The notes under the pieces are model-generated. The model was given only the letters and a program-made list of their open reading frames with translations. It did no database searches and had not been told where the DNA came from. From NCBI RefSeq assembly GCF_017498525.1, contig NZ_CP071796.1:2604001-2668000 (forward strand): 64,000 nucleotides of DNA, written 5' to 3'. Every line of letters starts with the position of its first letter. Position 1 is the stretch's first letter. Origin of the DNA: Ottowia testudinis. Its GTDB lineage: Bacteria > Pseudomonadota > Gammaproteobacteria > Burkholderiales > Burkholderiaceae_C. The translations under genes were made by a program, and so were the position numbers. Shown in pieces: positions 23,415-30,794 of this stretch.

Positions 23415-23759
23415 TCAGGCCGCTGGCGCGGCGTCGGGCGACGCCTTGCCGGGGGCCGGTTTGGCGCGCGCCGCCTCGATCAGCGCGCGCGCCGCCATCT
23501 CGGCCCGCGTGGCGGCTTCGAGGGGCGCGCGGCACAGGCCAGCGTCGGCGTAATTCAGATTTTCATAGAGCGTCGCGGCGGCCGGGCTTTCGGCCAGCAG
23601 CGGTTGCCAGTCGACTTCCGGGTCGGCCAGCATGCCGGACAAACGGCTCACCACGGCGCGGTACTGGTGCGCATCGACGGGCCTGCGGCTGGCATCCAGC
23701 CGCTCCAGCAGCTGCGCCAGCACGGCCGCGGCACGAGAGGGGGATTGCAAGGTTTTCAT
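23415..23759 (-). CDS. Conserved hypothetical protein
   Basis: A 114-residue, Ala-rich, predicted all-helical protein starting MKTLQSPSRAAAVLAQLLERLD and containing ADPEVDWQPLLAESPAAATLYENLNYADAGLC. No signal peptide, membrane helix or catalytic motif is visible. ATG 23759 is used because the extension to 23873 runs into repeat sequence. It lies 23 bp upstream of trxC on the same strand, so the two are likely co-transcribed. I do not recognise the family. Confidence 0.55.
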   Translation of the reverse strand: MKTLQSPSRAAAVLAQLLERLDASRRPVDAHQYRAVVSRLSGMLADPEVDWQPLLAESPAAATLYENLNYADAGLCRAPLEAATRAEMAARALIEAARAKPAPGKASPDAAPAA

Positions 23760-23818
23760 GGCTCGCACATGGGGCTGGGCACGCCGAATGCAAGCCAGCC
23801 GGAACCCGCCCGAAAAGC

Positions 23819-23871
23819 TGCTATTTTCATAGCTGCTTGCGCACGCTGGACAAGCGCCAGAGCCTGAAAGC
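23819..23871 (+). repeat. Family A palindromic repeat
   Basis: TGCTATTTTCATAGCTGCTT, then GCGCACGCTGGACAAGCGCC and AGAGCCTGAAAG. One base change breaks the left GCGCTTG arm. It is between two minus-strand genes. Confidence 0.75.
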
Positions 23872-23885
23872 ACCGTGAGTCATTG

Positions 23886-24131
23886 TCATCGTTGCCGCAG
23901 CGGATCGAGCAGCCGGCGCGCCCCCGCCTGATCGACCTCATGCATCAGCGCCAGCAAGCGCCCGAGCTGCCCTTTGGGAAAACCTTTTTGCGCGAACCAG
24001 TTCAGGTAATGGCTGGGCAGATCGGCCAGCGGCGTGCCCTTGTACTTGCCAAACGGCATGGCCCAATCGACCAGCAACTGCAGGTCGGCCGCGGCGTGCG
24101 GCGCCGCCGGGCCGGGCGCGGCGGCGCTCAT
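23886..24131 (-). CDS. DUF3820 family protein
   Basis: An 81-residue protein with the compact family signature DWAMPFGKYKGTPLADLPSHYLNWFAQKGFPKGQLGRLLALMHE. DUF3820 proteins are small and soluble; some are described as quorum-sensing-regulated virulence factors, but no reaction is known. It starts 6 bp after the stop of the aminotransferase gene upstream, on the same strand, so the two are very likely co-transcribed. Confidence 0.8.
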   Translation of the reverse strand: MSAAAPGPAAPHAAADLQLLVDWAMPFGKYKGTPLADLPSHYLNWFAQKGFPKGQLGRLLALMHEVDQAGARRLLDPLRQR

Positions 24132-24137
24132 GCCCGG

Positions 24138-25337
24138 TCAGCCCAGCGCCTTGGCCAGGCGGCCGATGCCTTCGCGGATCTTGTCCTCGCCCACCGTGGC
24201 AAACGACAGGCGCAGCGTGCTGGGATCGGGGTTGGCGCAATAGAACGGCGTGCCGGGCACGAAGGCCACACCCTCGGCGATGGCGCGTTTGGCGAATTCG
24301 TTGCCGTCCTGGATCTTGCCGCCCGCGCCGGTCAGCCGCGCCCACACGAACAACCCGCCCTGCGGCGGCACAAACTCGATGGCCTCGCCCAGCTCGCCGC
24401 GCAGCGCCTCGCCCATGACCCGGGCGCGCGCGCCATACACCTGCCGCACGTGCGCCAGCGTGGCGGGCATGGCGCCGCTTTTCAGGTACTGCGCCGCCGT
24501 GGCCTGCGCGAAGGTGCTGGTGTGCGCATCGCTGAACTGCTTGCACATGGTCGCCTTGGCCAGCAGCGCGGGCGGCGCCACCATCCAGCCCACGCGCAGG
24601 CCGGGGCTCAGCACCTTGCTCAAACTGCCGCAGTGCACCAGCCAGTCGCGGCTGCCGGGCACGTGCTCAGACAGCGCCAGCAGGCTGGGCGGGGGTGGCG
24701 CGTCGAAATACAGGTCGCCGTAGGGGTCGTCCTCGATGATGAGCGTCTGGTATTTCACCGCCAGTTCCAGCACGCGCTTGCGGCGCTCAAGACTGAGCAT
24801 GGCGCCGCTGGGATTGCCGAAGGTGGGAATCAGGTACACGAACCGGGGGCGGTGCTGCACGATCAGCCGCTCCAGCGCGTCCACCTGCACGCCCTCGCCG
24901 TCGATCGGCGCGCTGATCAGGTCGGCGCCGTACAGACGGAAGCACTGGATGGTGGCCAGAAACGTCGGCCCTTCCACGATCGCCGTGCTGCCCGGGTCGA
25001 CCAGGCACTTGCCCAGCAAGTCCAGCGCCTGCTGGCTGCCGGTGGTGACGATGAGCTGATCCGCCGCCACGTCCTTGGCGCCCTTGGCCTGCATGAAGGC
25101 GGCCAGTTGCTCGCGCAGCGGCTGGTAGCCCTCGGTGGCGCCGTATTGCAGCGCGGCGCCGGGCTCGTCCTTCAGCGCCCGATCGACCGCCGCCTGAATG
25201 CCCGCCACGTCGAACATGGCGCTGTCCGGAAAGCCCCCCGCAAAACTGATGATGCCGGGCTTGCCCAGCAGCTTGAACAGCTCGCGGATGGCGGAGGTTT
25301 CGACGTTGTTCAGGCGTTGGGCAAGCGGCAGGGTCAT
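24138..25337 (-). CDS. PLP-dependent aminotransferase (2-aminoadipate/MocR-like class I)
   Basis: A 399-residue fold-type I aminotransferase. PLP-contact motifs are ISFAGGFPDSAMFD, QYGATEGYQPLREQLA, TTGSQQALDLLGK, PTFGNPSGAMLS, EDDPYGDLYF and the Schiff-base Lys241 in CGSLSKVLSPGLRVGW. This set is typical of the 2-aminoadipate transaminase / ARO8 group, which uses aromatic or aliphatic amino acids; the substrate cannot be fixed. It is divergent from the AraC/GyrI regulator, with 73 bp between the starts. Confidence 0.87.
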   Translation of the reverse strand: MTLPLAQRLNNVETSAIRELFKLLGKPGIISFAGGFPDSAMFDVAGIQAAVDRALKDEPGAALQYGATEGYQPLREQLAAFMQAKGAKDVAADQLIVTTGSQQALDLLGKCLVDPGSTAIVEGPTFLATIQCFRLYGADLISAPIDGEGVQVDALERLIVQHRPRFVYLIPTFGNPSGAMLSLERRKRVLELAVKYQTLIIEDDPYGDLYFDAPPPPSLLALSEHVPGSRDWLVHCGSLSKVLSPGLRVGWMVAPPALLAKATMCKQFSDAHTSTFAQATAAQYLKSGAMPATLAHVRQVYGARARVMGEALRGELGEAIEFVPPQGGLFVWARLTGAGGKIQDGNEFAKRAIAEGVAFVPGTPFYCANPDPSTLRLSFATVGEDKIREGIGRLAKALG

Positions 25338-25410
25338 GGCGCAAAGGCTTTCGTGGGGAATCAGAAACGGACGCCCATTGTCGCCAATTTGCCCCGCTAC
25401 ACTGCCGCGC

Positions 25411-26400
25411 GTGTCCTTCGCTCCCGAGCCACCGCCCGCCGACTACCAGCGCCGTATCGACCGCGTCATCGACTACATCGGCACGCACCTGGGCGACGCG
25501 CTGGACTTGGCCACGCTCGCCGAGGTGGCGCATTTCTCGCCTTGGCACTTTCACCGCGTCTTCCAGGCCATGACCGGCGAGACGCTGGCCGATTGCGTGC
25601 GCCGCATGCGCTTGCAGGCGGCAGCGCAGCGGCTGGTGCGGCGCCCGCGCGAGCCGGCGCTGGCGATCGCGCTGGAAGTCGGCTTTGGCTCGGCCGAGGT
25701 GTTCAGCCGCGCCTTCAAGGCGCATTTCGGCACGACGCCGACCGCCTGGCGGCGCGGCGGCTGGCGCGCGCACGCCGACGCGCGCCAGGCAGCGCTGCGC
25801 AAGATTCATCAAGCCGAGCGCAAGAACAATCAAGACGCGGCACGCGCCCTCACGCACGATGCAGGGCGCTGGCCACTGGGGCTGGTGAATCCGAAAGGCA
25901 TCGACATGCACGTGGAAATCAAGCAACTGCCCGCCATGCGGCTGGCCTATCTGCGCCACACCGGCCCCTATGGCCAGCCCGGCATTCCGCAGACCTGGGA
26001 CAAGTTCGTGCAATGGTGCGGGCGCCACGGGCTGCTGCAGCCGCGCCGCCTGATGCTGGGCATCGGCCAGGACAACCCCGAGGTGACGCCCGCCGACAAG
26101 CTGCGCTACGACTGCTGCGTGCAGGTGGATGCGCCCTTCGTGCCGCCGCGCGCCGACGCGCTGCCCGTCGGCGTGCAGGATTTCGCCGCCGGCCGCTTTG
26201 CCTGCGCGCGCTTTGCCGGCCTGGGCCACGACCTGGGCGCCGCGTGGGAACAACTCTACGGCCAGTGGCTGCCCGCCAGCGGGCACGAGCCGGCCCACCG
26301 GCCCGGGCTGGAGCTGTACGACGACAGCTTCACGTTGGACGAAAAGACCGGGGCATTTACCTGCTGGTTGTGCGTGCCGATTGGCGGGATAAACACGTAA
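25411..26400 (+). CDS. AraC-family regulator with GyrI-like effector domain
   Basis: A 329-residue protein starting at GTG 25411. Residues 10-110 form two AraC helix-turn-helix units (LDLATLAEVAHFSPWHFHRVFQAMTGETL; ALEVGFGSAEVFSRAFKAHFGTTP). The second half is a GyrI-like small-molecule-binding domain (HVEIKQLPAMRLAYLRHTGPYGQ to KTGAFTCWLCVPI). This Rob/SbmC-like build typically senses hydrophobic drugs. Its divergent position next to the aminotransferase makes that gene a possible target. The stop lies 10 bp before the integron attC remnant. Confidence 0.87.
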   Translation: MSFAPEPPPADYQRRIDRVIDYIGTHLGDALDLATLAEVAHFSPWHFHRVFQAMTGETLADCVRRMRLQAAAQRLVRRPREPALAIALEVGFGSAEVFSRAFKAHFGTTPTAWRRGGWRAHADARQAALRKIHQAERKNNQDAARALTHDAGRWPLGLVNPKGIDMHVEIKQLPAMRLAYLRHTGPYGQPGIPQTWDKFVQWCGRHGLLQPRRLMLGIGQDNPEVTPADKLRYDCCVQVDAPFVPPRADALPVGVQDFAAGRFACARFAGLGHDLGAAWEQLYGQWLPASGHEPAHRPGLELYDDSFTLDEKTGAFTCWLCVPIGGINT

Positions 26401-26409
26401 GGCGGATTC

Positions 26410-26516
26410 CCGTAACGTTGAAGGTAAGCGGCGCCGCAGCGAAGCGTAGGGAACCCGAAAGCAATGCGTACAATTTGCGAAGCAAACGCATTGCTTTTGG
26501 GCGTCCGCTTGACCGA
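26410..26516 (-). other. attC site of cassette 2, larger part (interrupted by an IS)
   Basis: On the minus strand L'' GGTCAAGCGGACG begins at 26514, a long stem AAAGCAATGCG / CGCATTGCTTT fills the middle, and L' CCGCTTACC plus R' AACGTTACGG close it near 26412. The missing R'' box lies on the far side of the IS at 28051-28062. The right half is almost identical to the attC at 8970-9046. Confidence 0.82.
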
Positions 26517-26603
26517 ATATGAAGGGACTTCCCCAGTTCCAAGACGGTATCGAGGTACCAAGATTGACATGTGGAAGTTCAATCTGAATGGAAAGGGGAA
26601 GTC

Positions 26604-27701
26604 ATGTCGGAGATTACACCTTCAAGCGTGGCCCGTGTAGGGGTCGATCTGTCCAAACGCGTGTACCACGTGCATGCGGTCGATCTTGCGGGACGCACGG
26701 TGCTGGCCAAGGCACTGTCTGTCGAACGCTTCTTTGCCTGGTGCGCCAGTTTGCCCAGCGGCTGCCTCGTGGCCATGGAGGCCTGCGGTGGCGCGCACTA
26801 TGTCGCCCGCCGTCTGCGCCTGCTCAGCCTGGATGCGCGGCTGATCGCCGGCCACTTCGTCACGCCCTACCGCAGGGCTGGGCGCTCGGGCAAGAACGAC
26901 GCCAATGATGCTGCAGCCATCTGCGAGGCGGCCAGCCGCCCGCACATGCGCTTTGTGCCGGTGAAGACGGCCGAGCAGCAAGGCCAGTTAGCGGTGCATC
27001 GCTTGCGTGAAGGCTACAAGGCCGAGCGCACCGCGCTCATCAACCGCATCCGAGGCTTGCTGGCCGAGTTCGGCATGGTGTTCGCGCAAAGCCCCGAAGC
27101 CTTGCGCAAGGTGCTCGCTGGCGTGATCGAGGATGCTGGCAACGAGTTGCCGGGTGTGGCCCGGCTGGCTTTGCAGCGTGCACATCTGCACTGGATCGAC
27201 ATCGAGCTACAGATGGCCTGGTGCGATGAGCGCATTGCCGCGCATGTGCGTGCCGATGCGCGGGCGCAAAAGGCCGCTGCGCTGCTGGGTATTGGCCCAA
27301 CCACGGCGTCAGCCCTGGTGGCCAGCGTGGGGGATTTGAGCCAGTTCGCCAATGCCCGCCAGTTCGGCGCTTGGCTGGGCCTGGTGCCCAGTCAGAACTC
27401 CAGCGGCGGCAAGGCCAGCCTGGGGCGCATCACCAAGCGGGGTGACGACTATCTGCGTACGCTCTTGATCCAGGGGGCCAAATCGGCCGTGATGAGTGCT
27501 AGCAAACGCAGTGACCGCATCAGCCAGTGGCTGGTGCAGCTCAAGGAACGGGTGGGCTGGCAGAAGACGGTGGTGGCGCTGGCCAACAAGAACGCGCGCA
27601 TTCTGTGGGCGGTGCTCACGCGTGAGCAGCCGTTCGATGCCAACCATGTGCCTGAGCGGCCAGCAGCGCGCTACAACATGCGTGCGCAAGCGACCACTTG
27701 A
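26604..27701 (+). CDS. IS110-family transposase (IS1111 group)
   Basis: A 365-residue DEDD recombinase. The RuvC-like N-terminal domain begins VARVGVDLSKRVYHVHAVD and continues with VAMEACGGAHYVARRL and GRSGKNDANDAAAICEAA. The C-terminal Tnp_20 domain has LLGIGPTTASALVASVGD, GAWLGLVPSQNSSGGKASLG and RGDDYLRTLLIQGAKS with its conserved Ser. It acts with a bridge RNA to choose and cut target and donor sites. ATG 26604 with GGGGAA upstream is preferred over GTG 26571. The frame is intact, and the element lies in an integron attC. Confidence 0.93.
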   Translation: MSEITPSSVARVGVDLSKRVYHVHAVDLAGRTVLAKALSVERFFAWCASLPSGCLVAMEACGGAHYVARRLRLLSLDARLIAGHFVTPYRRAGRSGKNDANDAAAICEAASRPHMRFVPVKTAEQQGQLAVHRLREGYKAERTALINRIRGLLAEFGMVFAQSPEALRKVLAGVIEDAGNELPGVARLALQRAHLHWIDIELQMAWCDERIAAHVRADARAQKAAALLGIGPTTASALVASVGDLSQFANARQFGAWLGLVPSQNSSGGKASLGRITKRGDDYLRTLLIQGAKSAVMSASKRSDRISQWLVQLKERVGWQKTVVALANKNARILWAVLTREQPFDANHVPERPAARYNMRAQATT

Positions 27702-28048
27702 TCGACTGCGCAGCGACCCACACGCAACACCCACCGATCTCTTCTCAACCTTTCTCAACCCGGACGTGCGCCAGAAGATGCCCACCACAGGTCAGACCGG
27801 CGGCAGGTGAACTCGATAACCCGTCCGTGCTTTAAGCACGTGGATCGAATGGAGCCCTGCCGAGCGGTTCGTATCTGGGGCCTCGGTGAATCCCACCGAC
27901 ACAAGCCCGCCTGTAGATGTGCAGTCTGTCCTCGCGCGGTGGCCCTTCAGTGCAACGCACGACCGATCACAAGCAAGAAATAGCAAATATCGAATACCTC
28001 CTATCAGAAAATACAAAAAAACTCTTGTTGAATGGGGAAGTCCCTGTA
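27702..28048 (+). ncRNA. Predicted bridge-RNA region at the IS right end
   Basis: This 347-bp non-coding right end is where IS1111-group elements are expected to encode their bridge RNA. It contains TAACCCGTC at 27817-27825, the exact complement of the target sequence GACGGGTTA at 28049-28057. A hairpin CGTGCTT-TAAGCACG follows immediately. The second guide and the transcript ends could not be fixed. Confidence 0.5.
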
Positions 28049-28050
28049 GA

Positions 28051-28062
28051 CGGGTTAGGGGC
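28051..28062 (-). other. attC site of cassette 2, R'' box separated by the IS
   Basis: On the minus strand it reads CCCCTAACCCG, the R'' end of the attC whose remainder is at 26410-26516. The stop codon TAA of the cassette 2 ORF lies within it. Confidence 0.8.
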
Positions 28063-28567
28063 CTTCCCCTCGTACCCGCTCGAAGAAGGACATAGGTTCA
28101 TGGACGGTAAGCTTGAGCGACGGTAATTGCTGCCGAATAAATTGAAGAACTGCTTCATTAATGGCTGTAGGAAACATTGGAGATGCTTCAGAAAATGAAC
28201 CATTTTCTCGGATAAAACGATAGCAAAAACCACTGGAAGGAATATATACTTTAATTTCACGTATGCACTCGATTGGAATTTGCATACTTCCTCGTGAATC
28301 TTGGAGCAAAGCAATGCGTAACTGACCATCACCAACCGAAATAAATGGCTTTCCTAAGGGGCCATACTTTTGAAGCTCAAATAACGGGGGAAGAAAATAA
28401 ACTACAGTAGCAATGCAGAAAACAAAAGTTATATTTACAGTTAATGTAAATTTCCCAAAATAATTTAGTGTTAAAACTGCCATAAAAATACAAAGAGGCA
28501 GAACAGCTAAGAATTTAAAGTCCGTAGGCTTATAAACACCATTTTCATTTATAAGAATATTACTCAT
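28055..28567 (-). CDS. Cassette 2 protein: two-helix membrane protein, unknown function
   Basis: A 170-residue protein from an AT-rich gene cassette. Two membrane helices (FLAVLPLCIFMAVLTLNYF, residues about 19-37, and TFVFCIATVVYFLPPLFEL) precede a soluble beta-rich part (LGKPFISVGDGQLRIALLQD, IPIECIREIKVYIPSSGFCYRF) that could be a PH-like fold; this is a guess from pattern only. The gene starts 24 bp after the previous attC and stops inside its own attC, as cassettes do. Codon use is far from the chromosome norm. I do not recognise the family. Confidence 0.7.
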   Translation of the reverse strand: MSNILINENGVYKPTDFKFLAVLPLCIFMAVLTLNYFGKFTLTVNITFVFCIATVVYFLPPLFELQKYGPLGKPFISVGDGQLRIALLQDSRGSMQIPIECIREIKVYIPSSGFCYRFIRENGSFSEASPMFPTAINEAVLQFIRQQLPSLKLTVHEPMSFFERVRGEGP

Positions 28568-28590
28568 AGATCACCCAGTAAACTTTTTAC

Positions 28591-28698
28591 CCCTAACGCC
28601 TGAGTTAAGCCGAAATGCGTAGTGGCGGCGCGTTGTGGTACACGTTACCACAAAAGCCGCCGCCACGAAGCATTTTCGGCTTGAACGAATTGTTAGAT
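28591..28698 (-). other. attC site of cassette 1, complete
   Basis: On the minus strand: R'' ATCTAAC, L'' GTTCAAGCCGAAAATGC, a long imperfect stem, L' GCATTTCGGCTTAACTC and R' GCGTTAGGGG. The L boxes pair except for an extrahelical base. This closely follows the familiar integron consensus (TAACAATTCGTTCAAGC...CGGCTTAACTC...GCGTTAG). Confidence 0.92.
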
Positions 28699-29127
28699 TG
28701 CAGTGCCGACCTTTGACTGAACCAGATCGATGAGCTGTCTAACGGTTTTGGTGTTCTCTGCCTCTAAGTCCTCGATTCTAATAGCAAAGTGTTCTTCTAG
28801 AGCTTGTACAAGTTCAACGTTGGCCATTGAATCGAAGTCCCAGAAGAAGGCAAGGTTCTGTGAGAAATCATCCGAATCTTTGAGAAAACTCAAATCTGTA
28901 CCCAGGATTTTTGCCATGACCTCTCTAACGCCCAATACAACTCTTTCAGAATAACCCTGATTGGCAAAGTAGGAATCATAGAACTGCTGCGGGGCAAGTC
29001 GTGGACGGTCTTTGAAAAGATCTGCAATCTTGTCGGTCTTTCGCTTTTTCTCGGACTTTTCGAGTGGCCCGGCAATGAGCCAAAGTACAAATGAGAAGAT
29101 GGCTACGGCTGCGACGATTTTGATCAC
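28693..29127 (-). CDS. Cassette 1 protein: membrane-anchored acyl-carrier-like protein
   Basis: A 144-residue protein starting at GTG 29127, 8 bp after the attI-like crossover. One N-terminal membrane helix (VAAVAIFSFVLWLIAGPL) is followed by a charged linker and a C-terminal domain with the phosphopantetheine-type motif FDSMANVELVQALEEHFAIRIEDLE and TVRQLIDLVQSKV, which match helices II and III of acyl carrier proteins. The Ser of DSM is the predicted attachment site. No synthetase is nearby, so its partner is unknown. The stop TAA lies inside the attC R'' box. The gene is AT-rich compared with its neighbours. Confidence 0.75.
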   Translation of the reverse strand: MIKIVAAVAIFSFVLWLIAGPLEKSEKKRKTDKIADLFKDRPRLAPQQFYDSYFANQGYSERVVLGVREVMAKILGTDLSFLKDSDDFSQNLAFFWDFDSMANVELVQALEEHFAIRIEDLEAENTKTVRQLIDLVQSKVGTAI

Positions 29128-29133
29128 TGCAAT

Positions 29134-29183
29134 CTAACTTTGATTTATCCCTCAGTTGTGGGTTTAACCGTTACCCCCACACA
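29134..29183 (-). other. attI-like integron site (copy 2)
   Basis: On the minus strand the region reads TGTGTGGGGGTAACGG, then ACCCACAACTGAGGG and ATAAATCAAAGTTAG with the crossover at the final G|TTAG. It is nearly identical to 8691-8740. The first cassette starts right after it. No intI gene is found on the other side. Confidence 0.65.
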
Positions 29184-29524
29184 TCCAAAAAACATGACCC
29201 CACATGCTAGCGGCCCTTGATTGTGGCTGCAAGCGTGTTTAAACTGTATTCATAAACAGCTTAACCGCGTCACCACCTCAAACCGAGCCACACTGCCCGA
29301 ACAGCTTCGCAACGCGCGTAAGCCGAATTCCTGTAGGGCGGAACGAGCGCAGCGATTTCCGCCGCATGTGTTTTCACCAACAGCGCCAAACATCAAGCCC
29401 GAAGCGCGAGAGTGCTGTTCGATACCGTTTCAGCCCTGCGCAATGCCCGCGTCGCCAGAAGCGCATCCCCCTTCGGCTCCCAACTCGGCTTGTAATATTC
29501 CGCTTTTTGAGCGAGCAGCATGCC
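29184..29524. other. Intergenic stretch behind the attI-like site
   Basis: An integrase gene would be expected here in a complete integron; none of the frames resembles one. The only feature I see is a family D repeat at 29332-29367. The sequence changes from AT-rich to the usual GC-rich bias around 29280. Confidence 0.6.
29332..29367 (+). repeat. Family D repeat (forward copy)
   Basis: GTAGGGCGGAACGAGCGCAG followed by CGATTTCCGCCGCAT, a short imperfect palindrome (GGCGGAA / TTCCGCC). The same sequence is inverted at 30553-30590, so the two copies bracket the secreted-protein gene. Confidence 0.7.
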
Positions 29525-30511
29525 ATGCGGCGATCCATCCATTCTTGTTTCTTGGGCAGCGCCTGCGTTGCTGCGCTGTGGGTGGCGGCGGGCGCGGTGC
29601 AGGCGCAGGTGGATATCAAGCCCCTGCCGGTGCCTGCCAACAGCGACAGCCCGGTGCGGCTGTATCCGCTGGGTGTGCTTCAAGGCCATTCCATCTACGG
29701 CATGCGGCGCGACGGCTTCAGCACCCAATACGCGCCGGGTGATGTATGCACCAGCAGCCAGATCGTGCTGCGTGCGCCACGGCAGGCCATGACGCCGGCG
29801 CAGGCCGAAGATCTGCTGCAGCAGGCAACCGAAACCCTGGCGCGGCTGTGCGGCGGGCCGGAGCGCGTGGTGTACAGCAGCCAGAACCCGCGCCCCCAGG
29901 AGCAGATGCGCGGGCAGTGGGTGGATGACGCGCTGTTTGCCCAGTTGCAGGCCGGCCAGACGCACGACGAATACCAGCCGCTGTTTGCGCGGAGCGGTTT
30001 TGCGCTGGATGCCCGCTCGCCACAGGCGCAGCGGCGCATGGCGCAGCGTCTGAGCCCGCCGCCCAGCGCTGCGCAGCAAATACCGGTGTTCAAGAACTCG
30101 CAGGAATCGCTGCGCGGGCTGTTTGCGCAACATGGCATCAACGGGTGGATGTCGCTGGTGGGCTTGGCCGCGAACCCGTTTCGCTACCAGGGGCAAAAGC
30201 TGCTGTCCATTGCCAAGCTCACGCGCGCGATGCAGGCGGATGTGGTGGCGGTGGCGTCGCCCCGGCACCCGGGCGCGGTGCTGATTTTGACCAACGCCCG
30301 CGCTGCCGACTGGGACGAGAAAGACGCACTGATCGTGATCGAGCCCCAGGGCCGGTATGAAGGCAAGGCAGACAACCCGCCCACCGCCCGCCTGATCCAG
30401 CGCATGGCCTGTGCGCAGCAGGATTGCCTGGACCAGTTGATGCTGCCCGCACCACCCGCCAGCCCCGGCGCACCGCCGTGGCGCCTGTTGCGGGATGGGG
30501 AAAGGCCGTGA
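29525..30511 (+). CDS. Secreted hypothetical protein
   Basis: A 328-residue protein with a Sec signal (RRSIHSCFLGSACVAALWVAAGAVQAQ, cleavage after AQA). The mature part has mixed helix and strand, an even number of Cys residues (GDVCTSSQ, LCGGPE, MACAQQDCLD) suited to periplasmic disulfides, and Pro/Ala-rich ends. No enzyme motif is evident. ATG 29525 is selected because it places the signal at the N-terminus; the ORF to 29366 would include a family D repeat. Family D copies in opposite orientation flank the gene. Confidence 0.6.
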   Translation: MRRSIHSCFLGSACVAALWVAAGAVQAQVDIKPLPVPANSDSPVRLYPLGVLQGHSIYGMRRDGFSTQYAPGDVCTSSQIVLRAPRQAMTPAQAEDLLQQATETLARLCGGPERVVYSSQNPRPQEQMRGQWVDDALFAQLQAGQTHDEYQPLFARSGFALDARSPQAQRRMAQRLSPPPSAAQQIPVFKNSQESLRGLFAQHGINGWMSLVGLAANPFRYQGQKLLSIAKLTRAMQADVVAVASPRHPGAVLILTNARAADWDEKDALIVIEPQGRYEGKADNPPTARLIQRMACAQQDCLDQLMLPAPPASPGAPPWRLLRDGERP

Positions 30512-30552
30512 GCCCGGCGAGGGTGCGGGGTGGTTTTCTTCGGCACCCCAAG

Positions 30553-30590
30553 CCAGCCATGCGGCGGAAATCGCTGCGCTCGTTCCGCCC
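30553..30590 (-). repeat. Family D repeat (inverted copy)
   Basis: ATGCGGCGGAAATCGCTGCG then CTCGTTCCGCCCTACG, the reverse complement of the copy at 29332-29367. Confidence 0.7.
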
Positions 30591-30664
30591 TACGAAAATT
30601 CGCCTTGTATGTTGATGGTGACGCTTGGCGGCATGCTGGCGCCGCCGGCAATTTGCAGGTGACT

Positions 30665-30727
30665 CTTGATTCGATAGCTGCCAGCGCTTGTCCACCGGGC
30701 GCTGGAGCCTGGTTTGACGGTCAATCA
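30665..30727 (+). repeat. Family A palindromic repeat upstream of nth
   Basis: CTTGATTCGATAGCTGCCA, GCGCTTGTCCACCGGGCGC, TGGAGCCTGGTTTGACGG. One arm is intact and the second has diverged at its first bases. Confidence 0.75.
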
Positions 30728-30794
30728 AAGCCTCTTCTAGTTCAAGCACGCTGCCCTTGGCTACCCAGCGGGCCGCACGCGTAGCATCAGCCCC

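Larger units (their letters stand above)
26517..28050 (+). mobile_element. IS110-family (IS1111 group) element inserted in an attC
   Basis: About 1534 bp. It carries one DEDD transposase and subterminal inverted repeats (GGGACTTCCCC at 26524-26534; GGGGAAGTCCC at 28034-28044). The dinucleotide GA occurs at both borders (26515-26516 and 28049-28050), as expected for a duplicated core. Removing the element rejoins CTAACCCGTC with GGTCAAGCGG (minus strand). The behaviour matches the IS1111-attC group, known to target attC sites. Exact ends may differ by two bases. Confidence 0.85.

Noticed and set aside
29184-29524. Search for an integrase gene beside the attI-like site
   Set aside because: No frame shows tyrosine recombinase motifs (R...HxxR...Y); the open frames contain repeat-derived and upstream sequence only.
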